From DASYDU01 sp050248495 (GTDB lineage Bacteria; Planctomycetota; Planctomycetia; Pirellulales; Lacipirellulaceae), in the NCBI GenBank assembly GCA_050248495.1, contig JBFWSG010000001.1, positions 186,001 to 250,000 on the forward strand: a stretch of 64,000 nt of DNA, written 5' to 3'. Under the pieces are notes generated by a model, which saw nothing but the letters and a program-made list of their open reading frames with translations, had not been told where the DNA came from and did no database searches. Made by a program: the position numbers and the translations under genes. Shown here one piece after another: positions 42,441-51,328 of the stretch; within the stretch, counting starts at the first letter, position 1, and every line of letters begins with the position of its first letter.

Positions 42441-42977
42441 TCACTCGCTGGCCGGCATGTCGGCCAGCACCGTGAGCGACACTGGCTCGGCCTTACGGAC
42501 CTGACGAGCCATCTCGACAGTCTTCGGCGTCGGCGCGAAGAGCTGTACCAGGTCATCGGTCACGTCGACGACTTCGACGTTCGCCGCGGTGTAGTCGTGT
42601 TGCATGGCTATTGCCGCGAGCTGCTTGTCGGCGGCCAGCTTGGCGACGTCCTTTTCGACCGGCTTCAAAAGGTCACCGACCGGCACGCGGCCGAAGCCTT
42701 GGAAATGGAGCACGCGCTGCGTCGTAACGCCCCAGGTCTCCAGCTCTTTTTGCTTCGCGGCATCGCCCGACTTCTTGGCGGCAGCATACTCGGCCATCTT
42801 CTCGCGGACCGGGTTCCACTTCGACGCAGCGTACGCCACGGCAATCGAGCGATTGTCGTACGTCCCGATGCGGATCTTAGCCGGCGTCGCCGTTCTTTCG
42901 GCCGGTTCGCCAGCGGCCACCGTCCAAAGCAGCAGCGCCGCGAGTGTCGCGGCCGCTAGAATCAGCGTGTATCGCAT
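42441..42977 (-). CDS. Secreted protein of unknown function
   Basis: This 178-residue product has a signal peptide (LILAAATLAALLLWTVAAG), a central stretch rich in Lys/Ala/Glu that should form a helix (VREKMAEYAAAKKSG, AKQKELETWGV) and an acidic C-terminus (VEVVDVTDDLVQLFAPTP). The layout recalls periplasmic OmpH/Skp-like chaperones but is not a clear match. It is convergent with the CoADR-like gene, three bases apart. Confidence 0.65.
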   Translation of the reverse strand: MRYTLILAAATLAALLLWTVAAGEPAERTATPAKIRIGTYDNRSIAVAYAASKWNPVREKMAEYAAAKKSGDAAKQKELETWGVTTQRVLHFQGFGRVPVGDLLKPVEKDVAKLAADKQLAAIAMQHDYTAANVEVVDVTDDLVQLFAPTPKTVEMARQVRKAEPVSLTVLADMPASE

Positions 42978-43221
42978 GTTCGCCTCCAGTCATGTTGAGT
43001 CGTAAATTCCCGAACCGTCGCTCCGACTTCAACGCCTGATATTCGGGTTTTGCGCTCGATCTTGGCTAGACTAAAGAACCGACCCGAATCGAGGTCCTTT
43101 AGGGTGTCAATGCGCACCTTGAGCGCGCCGATTTGACACGCTCCGCCCCGCGCGAGACAACCGAATTCGCGGTCTGCTCAGCCGCAACTTCGAGAGCAAA
43201 GTGCGCGCCGGTATTGCGGCA

Positions 43222-43974
43222 CTAGCGATACCGCACGAGGTACCATCCCCGTCCGAGCGGCGCGGCGCGGCCGAATTGGTAGTTGCCCTCGAGTCCGCCG
43301 ATGAAGTTTTTCGGCGTCGAGCCGGCCGGGTGCCATTCCAGCCAGGTGCCCGCTTGCTCACCGCGGATTTCGAAGCCAAGTGCGCCGTCGTCGGCGCGTT
43401 CGATCGCGGCGATCTGCGGCTCGGTTTGTGACATGAGCATCATCAACATCCGCGGTCGCCCTTGGGGATAGGCCATGAAGCTGCCGAGGCCCGCGCGCTC
43501 GCCGTCGGCGGTTGGCCAGTCTTCACGCAGGGATTTCGCGATCGCGTCGAACTGGTCGACGGTCGCGCGGAGCCGCAGCCGCTGTCCCTGCCAGGCAAAC
43601 TCGCGCCAGCCCACCAGCACCGTGAGCCACGCGGCCACGAGCATCGTAAACGCCAGCCACGACCGCAAACGACGATGCGCGGCCGAGCCCACGAAGAGCG
43701 TCACCAAGAGGAGCAGCAACGTAGTGACCGCCCCGATGATCACCATCCACAATGCGGGGAGCCGCCAATCGGCTCGCGGCGCCTCATTCAGCGCCGTTGG
43801 AACGAGCTGCGCAGCGACCGTAAACTGTGGATCAAATGTAATCCACAACACCACACCGGCCAGCAGGGCTATGTTGGCAATCCACAGTCCGCGGCCCAGC
43901 GAATGCGGAAGGTTCCACCGCGGCCCCGCGCCCAACGGCTGTTCGACGTCGTTGGTCGCGGCGGAATCGGTCAA
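43222..43974 (-). CDS. Membrane protein of unknown function, downstream of the squalene-cyclase-like gene
   Basis: This 250-residue product has three hydrophobic helices, about residues 28-48, 70-94 and 102-122 (GLWIANIALLAGVVLWITF, ALWMVIIGAVTTLLLLLVTL, WLAFTMLVAAWLTVLVGW), followed by a soluble domain of about 120 residues (GSFMAYPQGRPRMLMMLMS, TWLEWHPAGSTPKNF). No family is recognised. The start is TTG, which is uncertain. It begins 10 bases after the stop of the squalene-cyclase-like gene and is probably in the same operon. Confidence 0.68.
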   Translation of the reverse strand: MTDSAATNDVEQPLGAGPRWNLPHSLGRGLWIANIALLAGVVLWITFDPQFTVAAQLVPTALNEAPRADWRLPALWMVIIGAVTTLLLLLVTLFVGSAAHRRLRSWLAFTMLVAAWLTVLVGWREFAWQGQRLRLRATVDQFDAIAKSLREDWPTADGERAGLGSFMAYPQGRPRMLMMLMSQTEPQIAAIERADDGALGFEIRGEQAGTWLEWHPAGSTPKNFIGGLEGNYQFGRAAPLGRGWYLVRYR

Positions 43975-43984
43975 GCGATGTTCT

Positions 43985-45127
43985 CTAGGGTTGAGCCGGC
44001 AGTTGCTGGGCGTGGGCGAGCGCGATCAACGCGAACGCCGTCGACAGGTTCTTGTCGCCTTCCATCCATTGACGGTTCGAGTTCTGCCACGAGCCGTCGT
44101 CTTGCTGCCGCTCGGCGATCTCCGCAATCAGGTCGGCGCGCCAATCGTGCGACTGACCGTCGGCCGCTTTGATTTCCGAGAGCTTTGAGGCATTGAGGGC
44201 GGCGGCGAAGGCGTTGTAATAATAGTATATCCCCGCGTCGCCCTGGCCAGGATTGTCATCGACCGTGTAGAACTTCGAGATCCAATCGAGTGCCGCTTTT
44301 ACGCGCGGGTCGCTCTCGGTAAGCCCGGCATACACGAGGCTCTTGTAGCCGGCATAGGTCATCGAGCCGTAGCTCCGCAGCCCGCCGTCGGCGGTGAACC
44401 GCGGTCCCGTCGTCTCCTCCTTCTCGCCCGGCAAGGTGTAGTAGAAGCCGCCGTCGTTCACGAGCGGGCCAAACTTCGTGTCATTCCACTGCCCCTTGAG
44501 ATTCTGGCAGCGCGACACGAACACCAGCGCCCGTTGGATTGCTTCGTCGTCGGCCTCGCTGCCGCCGGCGACCAGGGCGTCGATCAGGTACGAAGTGTTC
44601 GAGAGATCGGGCCGCCCGTCGCCGCCGTAGCCCGCGCCGCCGTACCAGGGGTCGTTCGGATCTTTGTCTCGCGCGGGACCGTACTGCAGACCGCGCACGT
44701 ATTTGTCAGCGTCGGCGAGGATCTTGTCGTACCGCCCGTCGGTGTTGGCCAACTTGAACGCGACGATCGAAACGCAGGTCTCGTAGTTCTTGAGCCGGTC
44801 ACCGTAGATACCGCCGTCCGGTTTCACGAAACCTTCGAGCGCCTTGAGCCCTTTGGCGACCATCGGGTCATCGATCGAGACGCCGTTCCGCAGCGCGCCG
44901 GTGAGCGCGAGTGCCGTGACGCCAGGTCCAGCCTTGCCGGTGAACAGGCCGTCCTCGCCCTGCCCTTGGGTGCGCAAGAATTCCAGTCCCTTGGCAACGG
45001 CAGCCTGCCGCTGCGCCTCGGTGCCGTTCGCCGGCTCGGCGTCTTTGGCGAAGGCATTGCTGTTTACCGCCAGCGCCGCCAATACGACCGCCACCGAAAT
45101 CCACTGCATGCGATTTGACGAATACAT
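43985..45127 (-). CDS. Secreted prenyltransferase/squalene-oxidase repeat protein (paralog A)
   Basis: This 380-residue product starts with a signal peptide (ISVAVVLAALAVNSNAFA), then carries the alpha/alpha-barrel repeats of the prenyltransferase/squalene-cyclase superfamily: LEFLRTQGQGEDGLFTG, KALEGFVKPDGGIYGD, DLSNTSYLIDALVAGG, GGLRSYGSMTYAGYKSLVYA and AERQQDDGSWQNSN, with QW-like motifs. The DXDD acid motif of triterpene cyclases is not seen, so it may bind rather than cyclise. GGAGAGG precedes the ATG at 45127. A paralog with the same order of motifs lies at 58571-59710. Confidence 0.85.
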   Translation of the reverse strand: MYSSNRMQWISVAVVLAALAVNSNAFAKDAEPANGTEAQRQAAVAKGLEFLRTQGQGEDGLFTGKAGPGVTALALTGALRNGVSIDDPMVAKGLKALEGFVKPDGGIYGDRLKNYETCVSIVAFKLANTDGRYDKILADADKYVRGLQYGPARDKDPNDPWYGGAGYGGDGRPDLSNTSYLIDALVAGGSEADDEAIQRALVFVSRCQNLKGQWNDTKFGPLVNDGGFYYTLPGEKEETTGPRFTADGGLRSYGSMTYAGYKSLVYAGLTESDPRVKAALDWISKFYTVDDNPGQGDAGIYYYYNAFAAALNASKLSEIKAADGQSHDWRADLIAEIAERQQDDGSWQNSNRQWMEGDKNLSTAFALIALAHAQQLPAQP

Positions 45128-45420
45128 CTTTTTCCTCTCCAGCAATAATTGCGCACACGAGTTGCCGACAACTACAACCGTAGACCACAATTGTTCGCGG
45201 CCGCCGAAGTCGGTCAACTTGATGCAGGCCGCAAATCCCGTATTTCCGGCCCGGTGTCGCTCGATTCGACACGCGAGTCGGTACAATGAGCACGCCTGCG
45301 CCAATGGACAAGCTGAGTGGGTTGCGCAGGCGTAATTCATCGAGTTCGTTCAACTCTTCCGCCCGTTTGGTCGATCTACGCGCGCGTACCGACCAGATGC
45401 CGACGGAGGATGACGGGCAT

Positions 45421-45966
45421 ATGCCAGCAGTGCGCCTTGCGACTCCGACGACTGCCGACCGCGAAGAATTCCTGGCCGCCGTCGCCGACAGCCGCGCGTT
45501 GCATGCCGCTTGGGTGACGCCGCCGGCCACCGCGGAGGCCTTCGAGAGATATCTTGAGCGGACATCGCGGTGCGACTTCGCGGCGTTCCTTGTCCGCCGG
45601 GTCGACGACGGCGCGGCGGCCGGGCCGATCGCCGGTGTGATCAATATCAGCAACATCATCGGCGAGCCGCTGTCGAGCGCTTTCCTTGGCTTCTATGCCT
45701 TCGAGCCGCAAGCGGGCAAGGGTTACATGAAAGCCGGCCTGAAGCTGGCGCTCGCCCACGCATTTGAGCAGCTCGGCCTGCACCGCGTCGAGGCGAACAT
45801 TCAACCGGAGAACATTGCTTCGATCGCCCTGGTCCGGAGACTGGGGTTTCGCTGCGAAGGGTTTTCGCCCAAGTATCTGCGGATCGCCGGCGAGTGGCGC
45901 GACCATGTGCGGTGGGCGCTATTGGCAGAAGAGTTCGCGGCAGCGTCGGAATCTGCGACAAATTAG
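45421..45966 (+). CDS. GNAT family N-acetyltransferase (RimJ/RimL-like)
   Basis: The 181-residue product has the GNAT fold: VRLATPTTADREEFLAAV at the start, IAGVINISNIIGEPLSSAFL, the acetyl-CoA loop FEPQAGKGYMKAGLKLALAH, and the end VEANIQPENIASIALVRRLG with GFRCEGFSPKYLRI. Such enzymes acetylate the N-terminus of ribosomal proteins or small amines. The ATG at 45421 has GGAGG eleven bases upstream and gives the family's usual length; in-frame starts at 45286 and 45397 are less likely. Divergent from the squalene-cyclase-like gene. Confidence 0.9.
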   Translation: MPAVRLATPTTADREEFLAAVADSRALHAAWVTPPATAEAFERYLERTSRCDFAAFLVRRVDDGAAAGPIAGVINISNIIGEPLSSAFLGFYAFEPQAGKGYMKAGLKLALAHAFEQLGLHRVEANIQPENIASIALVRRLGFRCEGFSPKYLRIAGEWRDHVRWALLAEEFAAASESATN

Positions 45967-45981
45967 CTTCGCCACACCACG

Positions 45982-46989
45982 TTATTCCTGCGCACGCGAA
46001 GCGAACAAGTCCAAACCAAGTTGGCGGGATAAGTAACTGGCCACGAGCTGCCCTTTGACGCTGTTGCCGGCCTGGTCCAGCGGCGGCGCGAAGGTGCCGA
46101 GGCCGCCCTTGCCGGGCGACACGGTGACAATGCCGCCGCCGATACCGCTCTTGCCCGGCAGGCCGATCTCGTAGAGCCAGTCGCCGGAAGTCTCGTACAG
46201 CCCGGCGGTCGCCATCACGGCGAGTGCATAGTGACAGGTCTCGGCGGCAATTACTCTTTCGCGGGTGAGCGGATTGACGCCGCCGTCGGCAAGTGTCGCG
46301 CCCATCACAGCCAGGTCCTTGGCCGTGACGTTGAGCGAACACTGCCGCGTGTACAGCTCCGTGGCCAGAGCCGGATCGATGTAGAGTCGCTCGAAGCTCT
46401 GGAGCAGGCGGGCCAGGGCCTGATTGCGGAAGTTCGTCTCCGTCGCCGATTTGTATACTTCGTCATTCATTTCGAGCTCTCGTCCGGCAAAGCGCGACAG
46501 CCCGTCGTGAATAAACTTCCATTTATCGGCTGGCGTCGCACCGGGGACGAGGCTCGTCGTGGCGATGGCGCCGGCGTTGACCATCGGGTTGGTCCGGCCA
46601 TCGTCGCCGCGCTCGATGGCCGCGAGTGAATTGAACGCCAACCCCGTAGCGTTGACGCCGATCTTTTCCCGTACCACCTCCGCTCCCAGCAGCTCACACA
46701 CGAGCGCGAACACAAACGGCTTCGAGACGCTCATGATCGTGAACTCGTGGTCGGCATCGCCGGCGGCATAGGCGTTGCCGACTGCGTCGACGACACAGAT
46801 GCCGAACGAATCGCGCGGCGCCCGGGCCAGCGCTGGATAGACTTGCGCGTTCTGGCCATCGTGGTTCGACTTGAAGCGGTGGTACGCCTCGTCGACTTGG
46901 CGCTGAACAAAGTCGCCTGGCGGAAGGTGGCCGGTCGACACGTAAGGCGTGCCGCGCGATTTCATTTCCGGCGGTGTTGAGCCCATCAT
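45982..46989 (-). CDS. glsA: Glutaminase
   Basis: The 335-residue enzyme hydrolyses glutamine to glutamate and ammonia. The beta-lactamase-like serine motif FTIMSVSKPFVFAL is present, as are RTNPMVNAGAIATTSLV, FRNQALARLL, ELYTRQCSLNVTAKDLAVM and GDWLYEIGLPGKSGIGGGIV. It is close to the usual 300-310 residues with a small N-terminal addition. The next gene upstream on the strand is the SLC13 permease, 27 bases away, though a role in glutamine uptake is not established. Confidence 0.94.
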   Translation of the reverse strand: MMGSTPPEMKSRGTPYVSTGHLPPGDFVQRQVDEAYHRFKSNHDGQNAQVYPALARAPRDSFGICVVDAVGNAYAAGDADHEFTIMSVSKPFVFALVCELLGAEVVREKIGVNATGLAFNSLAAIERGDDGRTNPMVNAGAIATTSLVPGATPADKWKFIHDGLSRFAGRELEMNDEVYKSATETNFRNQALARLLQSFERLYIDPALATELYTRQCSLNVTAKDLAVMGATLADGGVNPLTRERVIAAETCHYALAVMATAGLYETSGDWLYEIGLPGKSGIGGGIVTVSPGKGGLGTFAPPLDQAGNSVKGQLVASYLSRQLGLDLFASRAQE

Positions 46990-47016
46990 TCCGCCTCGCG
47001 TTCGCCCGGTAGAGTC

Positions 47017-48837
47017 TTACAACGGCAGCAACCAGGGGACCATTATCACGCTCACCACGAGCACGATCAAGCTGAAGGGAACGCCGATGCGAATAAAATC
47101 GCCGAAGGTGTAATTGCCCGGCGTGACGACCAGCGTGTTGACGGGCGAGGAAACCGGGGTCATGAACGCGGTCGATGCGGCGAGGGCCACGATCATCGCA
47201 AAGGGATAGGGCGAGGCATGCAGCTCATCAGCGATCGAAACGGCAATCGGCGCCATGAGCACCGCGGTCGCCGTGTTGGAGATGAACATGCCGAGGATCG
47301 CGGTGATCGCAAAGAGCGTTGCCAGAATCGCCCGTGGTCCGAGGCCGCCCACCAGAGTCATCAGCCCGTCGGCCGCGAGCTCCACACCGCCCGTTCGCTC
47401 GAGGGCGATCGAAAACGGCAACATTCCCACGATCAGCACGATCGTTTTCCAATCGATCGAGCGGTAGGCACTATTCAGATCGACGCAGCCGAGCGCGCCC
47501 ATCAACAAGCAGCCCACGAGGGCGGCCTGCACGTTGGGAATCAGGCCGCTGATCATCAGCCCGACGGCGATCGCCAGGCAGACGACGGCTTGTACCGCTT
47601 TGCCGGAGACGGGCAGCACTTCATCCAGCTCGACGGGCAGATTGAATACCACCAGGTCCTTGTTCTCGCCCCCAAGCTCGCGAATCGCCTCCCACGGCCC
47701 CGTCACCAGCAGTGTGTCGCCCACCTGTAGCGGTTCGTCGCGGACCATGCCGCTGAATGTCGTCTGCCCACGGCGCAAGCCGATCACGGTCAAGCGAAAG
47801 CGCGAGCGAAAATCGGCATCGATCACCGTTTTGCCGACCAGCTCCGAGAGCGCGGGGACGATCACCTCGGCCATGCCCAGCTCTTGCGACCGGTCGGCAA
47901 AATACGATCCGGACAGCGGCTGCGGCTGCAATTTGTATTGTTCGACAAGACGGGCGACGTCGCTATCGCGCGCGAACAGGTCGACGAACAAAATGTCGCC
48001 CGCGTGCAGTTCGGAATTGGCGTGGGGCTGTTCCAGCTTGCCGGCGCGTTCGATGGCGATGAGACTGGCCCCCGACGTGTCGCGCAGGCGAATCTCGGAC
48101 AACGTCTTACCGGCGAGCGGCGACCCCGCTTCCACTTTGACTCGATGCTCGCGTTCGACGAGCTGATACTCTCCGAGCCAATCGGTGAGCCGCGGCCGCC
48201 CCGAGGCGGCGCCCGATTCCGACTCGTCGCCGCCAGCGAGCCAGCGCCGCGCGAAGAGCATGTACGCGACTCCCAGTACCAGAATCGGCACGCCGAATGG
48301 TGTGAAACTGAAGAAGCGGAAACCGGCTGCGCCATGCCGCACCAGTTCGCTGTTCACCACCAGGTTGGGCGCCGTGGCGATGAGCGTCGTCATGCCGCTG
48401 ATCAGGGCCGCAACGCTGATCGGCATCATCAACCGGCGGGGCGACTTGCCCATGGTCTGTGCAATTCGCAGCGCCACGGGGATGAAGATGGCGGTGACGG
48501 CCGTCGAGCTCATGGTCGCACCCAGGCCGCAGACCACGAGCATCAATAGCGCGATCAAGCGCGTCTCGCTGCTGCCGGCCCGTTCTGAGAGCCAATCGCC
48601 GAGCTTTCGCGCCACGCCGGTGCGGACGAGCCCTTCGCCGATCACAAACAGCGCCGCGATCAGAACGATATTCGAGTCGCTGAATCCGGCCAGGGCCTCG
48701 CTCATCGTCAGCACGCCGGTGAATGGCAGCACGGTGAGCATGATTAGCGCTACCGCATCCATCCGCGGCCTGTTGAGCGCGAACATGGCGATTGCGGCCG
48801 CAAGCAGGACGAGCACGATGACCAGCTGGATGTTCAT
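47017..48837 (-). CDS. SLC13-type anion permease with two RCK_C domains
   Basis: The 606-residue permease of the DASS/ArsB superfamily has about eleven hydrophobic helices. The N-terminal half includes MSEALAGFSDSNIVLIAALF and STAVTAIFIPVALRIAQTMG. The middle, about residues 195-370, holds two TrkA_C (RCK_C) regulatory domains (AGKTLSEIRLRDTSGASLIA, VGKTVIDADFRSRFRLTVIG), and the C-terminal half has SNTATAVLMAPIAVSIADE and VNTLVVTPGNYTFGD. Such proteins transport sulfate, dicarboxylates or other anions with sodium. The ATG at 48837 places the first helix at the start. Confidence 0.9.
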   Translation of the reverse strand: MNIQLVIVLVLLAAAIAMFALNRPRMDAVALIMLTVLPFTGVLTMSEALAGFSDSNIVLIAALFVIGEGLVRTGVARKLGDWLSERAGSSETRLIALLMLVVCGLGATMSSTAVTAIFIPVALRIAQTMGKSPRRLMMPISVAALISGMTTLIATAPNLVVNSELVRHGAAGFRFFSFTPFGVPILVLGVAYMLFARRWLAGGDESESGAASGRPRLTDWLGEYQLVEREHRVKVEAGSPLAGKTLSEIRLRDTSGASLIAIERAGKLEQPHANSELHAGDILFVDLFARDSDVARLVEQYKLQPQPLSGSYFADRSQELGMAEVIVPALSELVGKTVIDADFRSRFRLTVIGLRRGQTTFSGMVRDEPLQVGDTLLVTGPWEAIRELGGENKDLVVFNLPVELDEVLPVSGKAVQAVVCLAIAVGLMISGLIPNVQAALVGCLLMGALGCVDLNSAYRSIDWKTIVLIVGMLPFSIALERTGGVELAADGLMTLVGGLGPRAILATLFAITAILGMFISNTATAVLMAPIAVSIADELHASPYPFAMIVALAASTAFMTPVSSPVNTLVVTPGNYTFGDFIRIGVPFSLIVLVVSVIMVPWLLPL

Positions 48838-49016
48838 AGACCGCCTGAAGTCTGGATCGGACTTGATCAGCAGCGCGAACTGACGAGTCGGAGCCAACGT
48901 GGTTATAGCCCGACCAAATACCACTCGCCAGAGACGAAATCGGGGCAACGCTCCCTAACGACGCGACCAACATTGCCTTTCGCGTCGTCAGCCAGACAAG
49001 TTAGAATATCTATTCT

Positions 49017-49089
49017 GCCCTCGTAGCTCAGGGGATAGAGCAGCGGTTTCCTAAACCGTTGGTCGCATGTTCGAATCATGCCGGGGGCA
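49017..49089 (+). tRNA. tRNA-Arg (anticodon CCT)
   Basis: The 73 bases fold as a cloverleaf: acceptor GCCCTCG with CGGGGGC and discriminator A, D-stem GCTC/GAGC, anticodon stem GCGGT/ACCGT around the loop TTCCTAA, and T-stem GCATG/CATGC with TTCGAAT. The anticodon CCT decodes AGG, a rare codon at high GC. CCA is not encoded. Confidence 0.96.
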
Positions 49090-49156
49090 TTTTCTCCTTT
49101 CTCGCTCTTCGTTTTTTTTCGCTCTTCGTCGGCCAAACTTCCTCGCAGGAATCGCC

Positions 49157-50194
49157 ATGTTCGCGCGGCGCGGTTTTACGCTGGTGGAGCTGCTGGTCGT
49201 GATCGCGATCATCGGCGTCCTGGTCGCGCTGCTGCTGCCGGCGATTCAGGCTTCGCGTGAAGCGGCGCGGAAGACGCAGTGCAAGAACAATCTCCGCCAG
49301 ATTGCGGTTGCGTTTCTGAACCACGAGACCGCGCAAGGATTCCTGCCGTCGAGCGGCTGGGGATACAAGTGGGTGGGCGATCCGAGCGCCGGCTACGGGC
49401 CCGATCAGCCCGGTGGCTGGGCGTATAACATCCTCGCTTATGCCGACGAGGCCGCCCTGCGTGAGTCCGGGCCGCGGACCGCGGTGCTGTTGAAGCAAAT
49501 CGACGACGCGTTGAACGGAAACGAAGGCGGCAGTTCGCCGACTCCTCCGACCCTGGTTACCACCGCCGTCCCGCTGTTCAACTGCCCATCGAAGCGTGCG
49601 GGTCAACTCTTTCCGCTCGATCCGAGCACGCTCTTCGACCGCCGCACGCTGGCTCGCAATCTGCCATCATGTACTGTCGACGCGGGCTGCCTGGTCGCCC
49701 GCGGCGACTACCGAGCCAACAGCGGTAACATTCTCACCGAAGACGAGCCCGGCCCGCCGTTTCCCGGGCCTGGCTCGTCGTATCCATGGCGGTTTTCGAA
49801 ACGCGCACAGACTGGAATTACGTTCCAACGCAGCCGCATTCGCAGCGGCGAAATCTTCGACGGGACGAGTAAGACGGCTCTGGTCGGTGAAAAATTTCTC
49901 AATCCCGATCGCTACGACACCGGGACCGACAACGCCGATGACCAGTGCGTCTTCGCCGGCCACGACAACGACAATAATGGCTACACGGCCTCTGTGGGTT
50001 CCGATTCGACAACCGTCTACCGGCCGCTGCGTGACGTGGCGAGCAACGAGAAGTACCCGTTCTATTTTGGCAGCCCCCATGTGGAAGGCCTGCATATGGC
50101 CTTTTGCGACGCGTCGGTGCGGCTGGTTGAGTACGACATCGACGACCGAGTGTGGACCAATTTCGGCGGACGCAGCGACGAGCAGCTGTGGTAA
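49157..50194 (+). CDS. DUF1559 protein with type II pseudopilin-like N-terminus
   Basis: The 345-residue product starts with the prepilin signature RRGFTLVELLVVIAIIGVLV, with the processing site before F and Glu at position +5, then ALLLPAIQASREAARKTQC. The body has the DUF1559 marks NNLRQIAVAFLNHETAQG and FYFGSPHVEGLHMAFCDASV near the end. These proteins are very numerous in planctomycetes and their role is unknown; the cleaved N-terminal helix suggests assembly or anchoring by a type II secretion-like machine. It starts 67 bases after tRNA-Arg. Confidence 0.93.
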   Translation: MFARRGFTLVELLVVIAIIGVLVALLLPAIQASREAARKTQCKNNLRQIAVAFLNHETAQGFLPSSGWGYKWVGDPSAGYGPDQPGGWAYNILAYADEAALRESGPRTAVLLKQIDDALNGNEGGSSPTPPTLVTTAVPLFNCPSKRAGQLFPLDPSTLFDRRTLARNLPSCTVDAGCLVARGDYRANSGNILTEDEPGPPFPGPGSSYPWRFSKRAQTGITFQRSRIRSGEIFDGTSKTALVGEKFLNPDRYDTGTDNADDQCVFAGHDNDNNGYTASVGSDSTTVYRPLRDVASNEKYPFYFGSPHVEGLHMAFCDASVRLVEYDIDDRVWTNFGGRSDEQLW

Positions 50195-50384
50195 GCGTAC
50201 GGCGCGGCTGGACTTGCTAGCATGAGTCTTTCATCGGACTCGTCTTGACGCTTTTCGCTCGCATGTTCGATCATGGCCAACTCGCCCATCGTGGAAACGG
50301 CCGATCGCAGTTGAAGCCCCGCAGGACGCCGATCGGCGCCACTTACTTGCGACCCCTCACACACGTGCAAATGGAGGTGCACCC

Positions 50385-50996
50385 ATGCAACGCGATATCG
50401 ACCTGTTACGTCATCTGCTGTTGGAAATCGAACGCCGCGGCGCCACGTCCCCGATCGACACGCTGCGGGCCGACGTGCGGCACGACGGCGACGAACGCAT
50501 CCGTTATCACCTGCGGCTGCTCACCGACGCTGGCTACTTAAAAGAGGCCGGTCAAACATCGACCGGAACTCCCTGCGTGCGGCTGACTCACGAAGGTCAG
50601 GAGTTTATCGAGCTGGCGCGGAGCGACGCCCGCTGGCGTGAAGCCAAGGCTACGGTTCTCGCCGCGACGGGCGGTGTCCCGCTGACGGTCGTCCGTTCGT
50701 TGCTGGGCAAATGGGCCTGGCGCTCCGTCGTGCGCAACGAACGCCGCCGCGTTGTCGTCGGCCGGCGCCGTTACCACCGCTACGTGGAACGCGTCGCGCC
50801 GGAAGTCTGGCTCGATGCCTATGCCACGGACCCGGACGCACTCTGGGACGACGGACAATCCCGGGCCGCACGCGAGCGGGCGACCATTCGCCGACGACGA
50901 GTTCCGGCCGCGTGGGATCCGGCGCTCTATGACGACGTGGCCGCGGAGTTGGACAATGCGCCCGCAGCCGAGCCGCTGCCGGAACATTTGATCTAA
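50385..50996 (+). CDS. DUF2513-like protein with winged-helix N-terminus
   Basis: The 203-residue product opens MQRDIDLLRHLLLEIERRG, then IRYHLRLLTDAGYLKEAG, VRLTHEGQEFIELARSDARW, the DUF2513-type pattern of a winged helix. The C-terminal half is rich in Arg and acidic residues (RNERRRVVVGRRRYHRYVE) and unlike the family core. GGAGG lies seven bases before the ATG. A strong terminator follows, so it may be a single-gene unit. It could bind DNA; no partner is seen. Confidence 0.78.
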   Translation: MQRDIDLLRHLLLEIERRGATSPIDTLRADVRHDGDERIRYHLRLLTDAGYLKEAGQTSTGTPCVRLTHEGQEFIELARSDARWREAKATVLAATGGVPLTVVRSLLGKWAWRSVVRNERRRVVVGRRRYHRYVERVAPEVWLDAYATDPDALWDDGQSRAARERATIRRRRVPAAWDPALYDDVAAELDNAPAAEPLPEHLI

Positions 50997-51028
50997 GCCC
51001 TGACTGCCAGACACAAACTTGTCGCCAG

Positions 51029-51068
51029 CGGGCAGTGTCAAGCTATTGACACTGCCCGTCGTTTTTTA
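51029..51068 (+). terminator. Rho-independent terminator
   Basis: The perfect stem CGGGCAGTGTCAA (51029-51041) pairs with TTGACACTGCCCG (51046-51058) across a four-base loop, then TCGTTTTTTA. It closes the DUF2513-like gene. Nothing else is recognised between it and 51328. Confidence 0.94.
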
Positions 51069-51328
51069 TTCAGGATCGTCGCGCGAATTCGCCGTTCACG
51101 CGCAAACATCTAGTTCGATAGTGTCAATTATGGCAGCGGCCAATGTCGCGGGTGTGCGGCGAACGTGGCTGCTACACGACTAGTCGTTACTGAGTCCGCT
51201 CAAAAAAACCTTGACTCGCGCCGCTCGCCAAGCGCGAACAAACGTTGCGGTCTCCCCGCCTTAGGGGTACAACAATCTGGTGAGGAGAAGAGATGCGCGC
51301 GGCGAAGCATTGAGCCGCCCGGGCGGGG

